Source of the DNA: Candidatus Sigynarchaeota archaeon
GTDB taxonomy: Archaea; Asgardarchaeota; Lokiarchaeia; Sigynarchaeales; Sigynarchaeaceae
Assembly (NCBI GenBank): GCA_030587525.1
Contig: JAUQYW010000134.1
Span: 1-5,415 of the forward strand
Direction: 5' to 3'
DNA length: 5,415 nt
Shown here: piece by piece, positions 1 through 5,160 of the stretch
Layout of the letters: each line of letters opens with the position of its first letter
Position numbering within the stretch: position 1 is the stretch's first letter
Notes under the pieces: generated by a model
The model's input: the letters and a program-made list of their open reading frames with translations, nothing else
What the model was told of the DNA's origin: nothing
Database searches by the model: none
Position numbers and translations under genes: made by a program

Positions 1-528
1 AAAGGGAAATCAGTCCCGAGCCCGCAGCAAGCACTCGTATGTGCCCGCGAACGCCCCGCCGCGGCTCCCCGGCACCCGAGCGAACCCGACCATGTCCCAG
101 CCATCCGCGGCGAACCCAGCCACCACGTCGGCGATGCTGCCCGTCTCCGCCTCGACCCATTGCCCGCCGTCCGCATCGCGGTGTCGAATTTTCACGATCA
201 CGTTGTCCACCACGACCGCCTCGATCACGAGCGCCAAAAACACGGGCTTCTCAGGTATCACCGGCGCCGCGGCAACCTTGGGCTTCCCGACTCCCAGCAT
301 GGCCCGCCATTGCGCCGCGCCTCCCTTCAGCGCGCTCCCCACGATCGCGGGACTCGTCTTGAACGCGGCTTGCAGAGCCCGGTATGTCATCAAAGGCTCC
401 CGCTCCTTTCGCTCGCAGATAGCCAATTGTTTTTCGATGTCTTGTTTCCGCAGTCGCCGCGCCACGCACGCCGCCTCGCGGAGCCACGATATGCCCCGCG
501 CTTCATCATTGCTACCGTAATGCATCAC
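1..528. repeat. Direct repeat, left copy (pairs with 3451-3978)
   Basis: This interval matches 3451-3978 at a constant offset of 3450 bp with no insertion or deletion. I count 39 substitutions over the first 525 bp, about 93% identity. Similarity fades past about 530, although the encoded TFKS motif suggests faint homology a little further. The window starts inside the repeat, so its left end is not visible. The repeat carries one gene per copy. Divergence is uneven: 2 differences in the first 180 bp against 13 between 241 and 300. Confidence 0.95.
10..528 (-). CDS. Small HTH-like / DUF4177-like protein, copy 1
   Basis: A protein of about 171 residues, not recognised as a named gene. Reading from the ATG at 523-525 (a GTG lies just before it at 526-528), it has a basic helical stretch (ACVARRLRKQD), then a segment that reads like a helix-turn-helix (PLMTYRALQAAF to QWRAML), an Ala/Pro linker, and an alpha/beta C-terminal domain. 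The C-terminal GWDMVGFARV resembles the GWELV-type core of DUF4177, a small domain of unknown function. This is inference from pattern. A DNA-binding or regulatory role is possible but unproven. The stop is TGA at 10-12. The true start is uncertain: the frame stays open upstream to 606, and TFKS-x-VMHYGS is shared with copy 2, so coding may once have begun further upstream; no ATG is seen there. It is about 89% identical in protein to the copy at 3460-4068. Confidence 0.75.
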   Translation of the reverse strand: MMHYGSNDEARGISWLREAACVARRLRKQDIEKQLAICERKEREPLMTYRALQAAFKTSPAIVGSALKGGAAQWRAMLGVGKPKVAAAPVIPEKPVFLALVIEAVVVDNVIVKIRHRDADGGQWVEAETGSIADVVAGFAADGWDMVGFARVPGSRGGAFAGTYECLLRARD

Positions 529-542
529 TTTGCTTTTAAAAG

Positions 543-908
543 TTACGTCGCGGGTCGTCGTGCCAGTCGTGGTGCGGGCCGATACCGGGCAAATTGACCC
601 GCAAATTCAAGATGCAAGGGTCTGTCCACGATGCAAACCATGGCTCCAATATCAATATCATCGATGCCCTCAAAAATGCCCAAATTTCATACCGCCAGCC
701 TCCAGGCACCGGAAATGATGATGCTCGGTAGCCACGGGACGCCCCCCTTCACGATCGCGCCCCGCCGCCAGCTCACGATGTCGTGCAACACGGGAGCGGT
801 GACGCTAACGTGTGACATGGCGACGAGGGCGCCGGTAAAATACCGGGTTGCTGAGACGGGGGTGTACGCGCCAAGGCTACGGCCGAGGCGTTCAGCCCGC
901 CGTCCTCA
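543..908 (-). pseudogene. TGA-interrupted coding-like frame, probable decayed gene
   Basis: No intact gene is convincing between 529 and 1140. The best-supported signal is one minus-strand frame running from 905 down to a TAA at 543-545, broken by TGA at 687-689. The part from the ATG at 816-818 to that TGA encodes 43 residues (starting MSHVSVTAPVLHD) with about 86% G/C at third positions against about 55% at second positions, as expected for coding DNA here. After the TGA the same frame continues with a plausible acidic/hydrophobic segment (EGIDDIDIGAMVCIVD), but with lower third-position GC. A further in-frame TGA lies at 906-908. The plus-strand frame 631-1155 shares the same third positions and is fully open, so strand is not certain; its Met/Thr/Ser-rich product looks like an antisense shadow. 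Function unknown. It could also be a 43-residue small gene at 687-818. Confidence 0.35.
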
Positions 909-1091
909 AAAGCCCAAGCGACTCGAGCGCAAAGGGAACCAACGCTGGCCAGACCTAGAGGCGCCTCGGCGCGTGAAGGGTTCGTGCGAGCGGGAAGTCC
1001 ACGCGTGCTCGGCTGGTTTGAAACATGCTTCTTGCAATGAACGTTTCGGCATAGGACAAAGGGGGAACGGGCTTGGTGGCCTCAAAAGAGT

Positions 1092-1115
1092 ATCGACGAC
1101 AACAACAACGACGAA
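1092..1115. repeat. Short GAC/AAC trinucleotide repeat
   Basis: A run of about six GAC or AAC triplets (1095-1112). It reads as Asp/Asn on the plus strand and as a run of valines on the minus strand. It sits just left of the change from GC-rich to AT-rich DNA. Confidence 0.7.
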
Positions 1116-1142
1116 TCGCTGGACGCGCGGCATGGAAGTGAT

Positions 1143-1313
1143 ACGGCTGTATTAAATGATATCTCGAATATCTTATGGACTATAAGTTATGGTGATGAAA
1201 ATTGGTTCAATCAATGGCAAACCTACTTCTTTCCACCACTTAGCTATCCGAATGTTCCTTATGGTGAAGCTTATCTCCCTGCACTTTATAATTACATCGG
1301 CAATTGGAGGTAA
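1143..1313 (+). pseudogene. 3' end of an unidentified gene (5'-truncated)
   Basis: A plus-strand frame ending at TAA 1311-1313 encodes about 56 residues rich in Trp, Tyr, Phe and Pro (for example ILWTISYGDENWFNQW and NYIGNWR at the end). AT-rich codon use matches the WD40 gene just downstream. The frame stays open into the GC-rich DNA on the left, back to a TGA at 1038-1040, but has no ATG there and changes composition near 1140, so I read it as the C-terminus of a gene whose front was lost. I do not recognise the family. Its stop lies 12 bp before the WD40 start, in the same frame, as expected for an upstream operon partner. A fused ancestral ORF split by the stops at 1311 and 1317 is the alternative. 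Confidence 0.5.
1306..1310 (+). promoter_or_regulatory. GGAGG ribosome-binding-site-like motif
   Basis: GGAGG lies in the last codons of the upstream gene fragment. It is 15 nt from the TTG at 1326, longer than usual spacing, and only 5 nt from a GTG at 1316, which is in another frame that stops within 15 codons. Either the WD40 gene uses the TTG with long spacing, or a frameshift has separated its original start from the body. Confidence 0.4.
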
Positions 1314-1325
1314 TGGTGAAGTATC

Positions 1326-3188
1326 TTGAGAAACCTAGTATATCCACCCCATCTTGCTCCTAAAGATGAATCTATCATCCAAGCTTTTTTTCTGCCTGAT
1401 TTCTTTGGCATTCCAGATTCGGATGGCATTTACAGCATAGCTATATCTCCAGATAATCATCGAATCGTGATAGTAACTAATTCGTTTATTCAAGCCTGGA
1501 ACATCGATAAATCGGCACCCTTGTTCTTTTTAGATGGTCAAATCAAGCCAAGACGAGCTCTCGTGACAAATGATAACCGGAAAATAATCACGAGCGGTTC
1601 CAATCCCCTAATCGTCGTATGGGATATGGATACCGGCAAAAAGTTGTGTAAAATCGATATAAAAAAAGCAGCGGTCCAGGTCATGGCAATTACGAGAGAT
1701 GATAGGTCATTAATTACTGGACATGCGGATGGTTCTATATCGAAATGGGACATTTACACGGGCAAATTAAAATTCTCTATTAGTGCTCATTCCAAGTCGT
1801 GTACATCTCTCACTATTATTCCCCACGAGAACTTGTTTGCATCAAGTTGTATCGATCCTCCAATAAAGATTTGGAATCTTGATAATGGAAAGCACGTCAA
1901 ATCACTTTCATCGATAGAAGCTAGAGGTGCCAATGATCTTTCAATATTGACAGATGGAAAAAGAATGGTATCCGCTGACACGAGAATCATTGTCTGGAAA
2001 CTTCCAGAAGGCGAGATCGAAAATATCATTGGAACAAAGGATAAAGATCCGATAGGTATCAATTCCGTGAGCGTCACGCCGGATGATCGACTCATCATTA
2101 CTGCATCAATTGATAAGATTATCCGCGTCTGGGAAATCACTGGAGGGAACAAGGTTGATGTGTTTATTGGGCACAATGATTATATCCATAAAGTTATAGC
2201 AATGAATGATGGCCATCGACTGATATCTGCATCGTTTTCTGGGATTCGAGGCTGGGATTTATCAAACGGGAAGTTATGGTTAGATTTTCCAAAGCAAACT
2301 GCTTTACATGCTATGACAATCTCGAAAAATGGCATACGTGCCATTGCCACATCAAATAATAATGAAATCTCGGTTTTTAATATTAAAACTGGAGAACTTA
2401 TCCGGAGGTTAACCCTTCAAAATCGAGAGACGCGATTCGCCACAATTACCTTTTCAGAATCGTTTATCGTGTACTCCACAACAAATCAAAGAATCTTGGG
2501 CAGAAATATCGATTCAGACGAAATATTATTTCAGTTAGCTGGTCATTCGCAATTAGTTACTTCGCTTGCTGTATCCCCTGACGAACGCCTCATTGCATCT
2601 GGATTGCTTGATAATTCAATATGGATATGGGATATTGAAAAAAGAAGCGCTAAACAAATTTTGAAGGGACATTTTGACGATATCAGATTCGTCAAATTCT
2701 TTCCTGATGGACAAAAATTGCTTTCCGGTTCGAGCGATCAAAGCATAGCTGTTTGGGACGTGAATTCTGGAGAGAAAGTGGATGAAATCTACATGGGTGA
2801 AGCCATAGCATTTCCGGGGGAATTTTCTTTGAATGCAGAAAAAGCGTTTTTTTCACTTGGCAATATCGATTCTTTTGAATGTGAAGTAAAGTCATATGAT
2901 TTCAAGGAAAAAGGCTGGACGAAGACCTTTTTTAAAAATATAAAAGCTGATATCAATATTTTGTGTCTATCTCCCGATAATCGATTCATCATAGCTGGGA
3001 CAAAAACTGGCGATTTTTGGATTCATTCAGCAATTGATGATAAGGAACATGGTTCGTTTCACTGCAGAGGCGGCATTGTATCTCTGATATTTATCCCGGG
3101 CACGTCCTTGCTCGCATCAGCGGATAGCTTTGGTGAAGTGATCGTATGGAATTTTCCAAAAATTGTTGGAACAGATGGCTATAAATAA
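1326..3188 (+). CDS. WD40 repeat protein, two predicted seven-bladed propellers
   Basis: A 620-residue protein made almost wholly of WD40 repeats after a short N-terminus of about 33 residues. By eye I count about 14 blades, starting near residues 34, 73, 113, 158, 202, 245, 286, 327, 370, 410, 452, 492, 542 and 583. Typical closing dipeptides are W99-D, W141-D, W183-N, W269-E, W310-D, W435-D, W477-D and W608-N, with SPD/TPDD turns and Gly-His pairs near 132, 282, 406 and 448. Fourteen blades would make two seven-bladed beta-propellers, a protein-interaction scaffold. No signal peptide, membrane segment or enzymatic domain is visible, so it is probably cytosolic and acts through partners. The start is TTG; there is no in-frame ATG before residue 101 and a TGA lies at 1317-1319. 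The gene is AT-rich, unlike its GC-rich neighbours, which suggests horizontal transfer. Stop TAA. Specific role unknown. Confidence 0.9.
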   Translation: MRNLVYPPHLAPKDESIIQAFFLPDFFGIPDSDGIYSIAISPDNHRIVIVTNSFIQAWNIDKSAPLFFLDGQIKPRRALVTNDNRKIITSGSNPLIVVWDMDTGKKLCKIDIKKAAVQVMAITRDDRSLITGHADGSISKWDIYTGKLKFSISAHSKSCTSLTIIPHENLFASSCIDPPIKIWNLDNGKHVKSLSSIEARGANDLSILTDGKRMVSADTRIIVWKLPEGEIENIIGTKDKDPIGINSVSVTPDDRLIITASIDKIIRVWEITGGNKVDVFIGHNDYIHKVIAMNDGHRLISASFSGIRGWDLSNGKLWLDFPKQTALHAMTISKNGIRAIATSNNNEISVFNIKTGELIRRLTLQNRETRFATITFSESFIVYSTTNQRILGRNIDSDEILFQLAGHSQLVTSLAVSPDERLIASGLLDNSIWIWDIEKRSAKQILKGHFDDIRFVKFFPDGQKLLSGSSDQSIAVWDVNSGEKVDEIYMGEAIAFPGEFSLNAEKAFFSLGNIDSFECEVKSYDFKEKGWTKTFFKNIKADINILCLSPDNRFIIAGTKTGDFWIHSAIDDKEHGSFHCRGGIVSLIFIPGTSLLASADSFGEVIVWNFPKIVGTDGYK

Positions 3189-3229
3189 ATCTTCTTGTCC
3201 TGCTGCTTGGTTTCATCCTCATCGGTCAT
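3179..3229 (-). pseudogene. Start of a gene truncated at the island edge
   Basis: From the ATG at 3227-3229 the minus strand reads MTDEDETKQQDKK, an acidic/lysine-rich start typical of a real N-terminus, then passes into AT-rich island DNA (I-Y-L) and stops at TAG 3179-3181. The start codon lies 19 nt after the stop of the coding-like fragment at 3249-3419, an operon-like spacing. I infer that the island replaced the rest of this gene. The fragment is only 13 codons, so chance cannot be excluded, and I found no clear continuation left of 1140. Confidence 0.35.
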
Positions 3230-3248
3230 GATGTACGCCCGTCGCTAT

Positions 3249-3419
3249 TCAAATATCGGTAACACGCCCTCTTAAACCTTTCGTGCGCCCCATGGAATGT
3301 TTCGCCAGCCTCTCCCGCCGCTGGTTTGTAGTCCAAGCCACCACGTACGAGCCTTCCGATCCGTCGGAAGAAATCGCCTCGCCGGGAAACCGTCGCACCC
3401 GCTGCCAAGGGTCGTCGCA
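3249..3419 (-). pseudogene. Coding-like fragment without a start codon
   Basis: This minus-strand frame encodes 56 residues beginning CDDPWQRVRRFPGEAISSDG and ending RVTDI before TGA at 3249-3251. In its first 39 codons about 74% of third positions are G/C against about 59% of second positions, better than the competing ATG-initiated frame at 3226-3432 (about 58% third-position GC), which I therefore reject. There is no ATG at the beginning; in-frame TGA codons precede it at 3420-3422 and again upstream. It lies just downstream, on the same strand, of the copy-2 gene. It is either the end of a decayed gene or a small gene starting at an internal GTG. Family not recognised. Confidence 0.35.
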
Positions 3420-3442
3420 TCATGATCGTCACATCGCAACCC

Positions 3443-3456
3443 CCCTTTATAAAGGG
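3443..3456. promoter_or_regulatory. 14-bp perfect palindrome CCCTTTATAAAGGG
   Basis: A perfect palindrome just past the stop codon of the copy-2 gene. Its centre is TTTATAAA, which resembles an archaeal or eukaryotic TATA box readable on either strand; on the minus strand it lies about 26 bp before an ATGATG. It could be a promoter element, a protein-binding site, or chance. Its right half equals the first bases of this window, so copy 1 may carry the same palindrome just outside the window. Confidence 0.3.
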
Positions 3457-3978
3457 AAATCAGTCCCGAGCCCGCAGCAAGCACTCGTATGTGCCCGCGA
3501 ACGCCCCGCCGCGGCTCCCCGGCACCCGAGCGAACCCAACCATGTCCCAGCCATCCGCGGCGAACCCAGCCACCACGTCGGCGATGCTGCCCGTCTCCGC
3601 CTCGACCCATTGCCCGCCGTCCACATCGCGGTGTCGAATTTTCACGACCACGTTGTCCACCACGACCGCCTCGATCACGAGTGCCAGGAACACGGGCTTC
3701 TCGTGCACCGCCGGTGCCGGAGCAACCTCGGCCCTCGCGGCTCCCAGCATGGCCCGCCATTGCACCGCGCCACCCTTCAGCGCGCTCCCCACAACCGCGG
3801 GACTCGTCTTGAAAGCAGCCTGCAGCACCCGCCATGTCATCAACGGCTCCCGCTCCTTTCGCTCGCAGATCGCCAGTCGTTTCTCGATGTCTTGTTTCCG
3901 CAGTCGCCGCGCCACGCACGCCGCCTCGCGGGGCCACGCTATGCCCCGCGCTTCGTTATTGCTACCGTAATGCATCAC
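3451..3978. repeat. Direct repeat, right copy (pairs with 1-528)
   Basis: Second copy of the repeat seen at the left edge, about 93% identical and indel-free. The match includes the whole shared gene region and the few bases after its stop codon. Sequence right of about 3990 is not clearly related to sequence right of 540, so the homologous block ends near the N-terminal part of the gene. Confidence 0.95.
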
Positions 3979-4068
3979 CATGCTCTTGAACGTGTCGGCG
4001 CAAGTCTTGTCATCGTTCGTGACGCTAGCACGGCCAAGCCACGCGACCCCGAAATACACACGCTTCAA
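3460..4068 (-). CDS. AP2-like? / HTH-like / DUF4177-like protein, copy 2
   Basis: A protein of up to 202 residues from a TTG at 4066-4068, or 173 from the ATG at 3979-3981. The longer form is supported by codon use: in the 31 codons of the extension about 77% of third positions but only about 45% of second positions are G/C. The extension gives YFGVAW at residues 5-10, then F-K-S near 27 and HYGSNNEARGIAWPREAA at 33-50. That order recalls AP2 DNA-binding domains (YRGVxW, then LGxF/YGF-x-EAR and an Ala-rich helix), though the central W-x-A strand is not obvious, so AP2 is tentative. Residues 76-108 look like a helix-turn-helix, 109-124 is an Ala/Pro linker, and 125-202 resembles DUF4177 (GWDMVGFARV at 173-182). 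Likely DNA-associated. The frame reads on upstream through a TGA at 4078-4080 to an ATG (MRAEFLK), so the original N-terminus may be lost. Divergent from the gene at 4189. Confidence 0.75.
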   Translation of the reverse strand: MKRVYFGVAWLGRASVTNDDKTCADTFKSMVMHYGSNNEARGIAWPREAACVARRLRKQDIEKRLAICERKEREPLMTWRVLQAAFKTSPAVVGSALKGGAVQWRAMLGAARAEVAPAPAVHEKPVFLALVIEAVVVDNVVVKIRHRDVDGGQWVEAETGSIADVVAGFAADGWDMVGFARVPGSRGGAFAGTYECLLRARD

Positions 4069-4188
4069 GGAGTACCTTCATTTTAGAAATTCGGCGCGCA
4101 TGGCGGGATTATCAAGGCGGGTGCATTATCGTCCATCATCCATCACGCGTGCCAAATCACGTCACGCGGGTGCGAGTGGAGCACGATC
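4069..4188. promoter_or_regulatory. Divergent intergenic region with CACGCGTG palindrome
   Basis: This 120-bp gap separates the minus-strand copy-2 gene from the plus-strand gene at 4189 and should hold promoters for both. It contains the palindrome CACGCGTG (4144-4151) and a second TCACGCG about 18 bp further on. These may form an operator, but no promoter consensus is clear. Confidence 0.3.
4178..4181 (+). promoter_or_regulatory. GGAG Shine-Dalgarno-like motif
   Basis: GGAG lies 7 nt before the ATG at 4189, ideal spacing for a prokaryotic ribosome-binding site, and supports that start. In a eukaryote it would be coincidence. Confidence 0.45.
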
Positions 4189-5013
4189 ATGTCGCAGCGG
4201 GACCAATGGGAACCCATCTTGAAGGACATCGCGAGCCGGTTGCCCGCCGACGAGATCATCACGACGAAGAAGGGGTTGGTGGCCATCCACGTGTATTATT
4301 GCCATGAGGTCATGGCGATCGCGAGCCACTTGCGCGAGTTCACGAGAGCGAGCGATGCGCAGGCCCAGCACGACGTGCTCAAGATGCTGCTCAAGCATCG
4401 CAAGTACGGCGACAAGGGCAGGTACGAGGTGCGCGAGGGCCCGTGGCGGCTCGACATCTACATCGGCGAGTCGCATCTCATCGTGCAGGTGAAGACCATC
4501 GTGAAGGTGGCCATGGACAAACTGCGCGAGAAGCCGGTCGCCGTGTTCGAGCACGACATTTGCGACGAGCTCTGGATCTCGTTCTTTTACAAGTTCAAGG
4601 GGAATGCGAGCCCGGATCCCGCGTGCCAATATTTATTAGTCTGGGTCGACATTAATTTCGCGGGCGTTACCGACCTTGCCCGCTTGAACAAGCAGTTGAC
4701 GACCATGGTGCAGAAGAGCAAGCAAGATGCCGCGAAGAAGCTCGGCGTAGCGGAAGACATCATCATTCCCGTGGACAACATTCTCTTGACGGAAGAGCTG
4801 GAGCGGGAGGTTCGGGATTTGAAGAAGACAATGGCCGAAGATAAAAAAACCATTGCTGAAAAGGATAAGGCACTCGCCGAGAACAAAAAAACGCTCGCCG
4901 AGAGCAAAAAAGCGCTCGCCGAGAACAAAAAAGCGCTCGCCGAGAAAGATAAAGCGCTCGCCGAGAAGGAAAAAACCATCGCGGACTTGAGAAAGCAGCG
5001 GGGAAGGCAATAA
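4189..5013 (+). CDS. Possible PD-(D/E)XK nuclease-like protein with charged helical tail
   Basis: A 274-residue protein with two parts. Residues 1-200 form a globular domain: a helical start, then a beta-rich core with RYEVREGPWRLDIYIG at 78-93 followed by LIVQVKT at 97-103. D89 and the Q100-x-K102 pair on neighbouring hydrophobic strands, with E80 or E83 upstream, fit the PD-(D/E)XK nuclease pattern, here with Gln in place of Asp/Glu. This is a motif reading, not a proven homology; an inactive nuclease-fold protein is equally possible. Residues 201-270 are a long charged helix made of seven-residue units such as LAENKKA and LAEKDKA. Each unit has one strong hydrophobic position, so this could be a weak coiled coil or a single alpha-helix. 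Many prokaryotic PD-(D/E)XK-like proteins end in comparable helical tails. Start ATG with GGAG upstream, stop TAA. No membrane segment. GC-rich codons outside the repeat; transcribed away from the copy-2 gene. Confidence 0.85.
   Translation: MSQRDQWEPILKDIASRLPADEIITTKKGLVAIHVYYCHEVMAIASHLREFTRASDAQAQHDVLKMLLKHRKYGDKGRYEVREGPWRLDIYIGESHLIVQVKTIVKVAMDKLREKPVAVFEHDICDELWISFFYKFKGNASPDPACQYLLVWVDINFAGVTDLARLNKQLTTMVQKSKQDAAKKLGVAEDIIIPVDNILLTEELEREVRDLKKTMAEDKKTIAEKDKALAENKKTLAESKKALAENKKALAEKDKALAEKEKTIADLRKQRGRQ
4831..4998 (+). repeat. 21-bp tandem repeat encoding heptads
   Basis: Eight 21-bp units in frame (starting at 4831, 4852, 4873, 4894, 4915, 4936, 4957 and 4978). The central ones share CTCGCCGAGAACAAAAAAGC almost exactly; the first two and the last are degenerate. 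Most units contain a run of five to seven A, a likely site for copy-number change or slippage. Because the unit is seven codons, gain or loss of units keeps the frame and only changes helix length. Confidence 0.9.
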
Positions 5014-5160
5014 TTAGATGTGCCGGCCTTTGATCGATGTGGTACAAGTTTGACCATGCCCCCATTGATCACGATCCCAGTAACAAATTTCCTCTCGACC
5101 CGGCGCTGCCGCCCGTCTCAAGGTTCTATTGTTGCCATTCAAGCGAATTCATTTTTTCCC
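5014..5160. other. Spacer between the nuclease-like gene and the rRNA stub
   Basis: No recognisable feature. It does not match the LSU sequence that should precede the sarcin-ricin loop. A minus-strand frame ending at 5014-5016 (tail CYWDRDQWGHGQ and onward) is open for about 40 codons, but it has no good start and is too short to call. Confidence 0.4.

Larger units (their letters stand above)
1141..3190. other. AT-rich island, probable horizontally acquired segment
   Basis: Base composition falls from about 60% GC to roughly 38% GC near 1141 and returns near 3190. The island holds the 5'-truncated gene end and the complete WD40 gene. At the right edge a minus-strand GC-rich ORF is cut off. 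I see no transposase, terminal inverted repeat or obvious target-site duplication at either edge, so the mechanism is unknown; the edges are placed by composition and are accurate to perhaps 20 bp. Confidence 0.7.

Noticed and set aside
829..847. Resemblance of GCGCCGGTAAAATACC to an LSU rRNA segment
   Set aside because: Short, interrupted similarity, and out of order relative to the 1063-1076 match; the codon pattern there is better explained by protein coding.
631..1155. Open plus-strand frame of 174 codons
   Set aside because: It shares third-codon positions with the minus-strand coding-like frame, and its Met/Thr/Ser/Arg-rich product resembles the antisense shadows seen opposite the two paralogues. 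It is not excluded, only less likely.
3226..3432. ATG-initiated minus-strand frame of 68 codons
   Set aside because: Its third-position GC (about 58%) is no higher than background for this DNA, while the overlapping frame at 3249-3419 shows a better coding pattern. The palindrome about 26 bp upstream keeps it a faint possibility.
3283..4086. Long plus-strand frame opposite the copy-2 gene
   Set aside because: Antisense shadow of a GC-rich gene; the minus-strand protein is supported by a diverged paralogue.
4587..5072. Minus-strand frames rich in Ser/Phe opposite the heptad repeat
   Set aside because: They arise from reading the 21-bp repeat backwards (GAG/AAA become CTC/TTT) and have no independent support.
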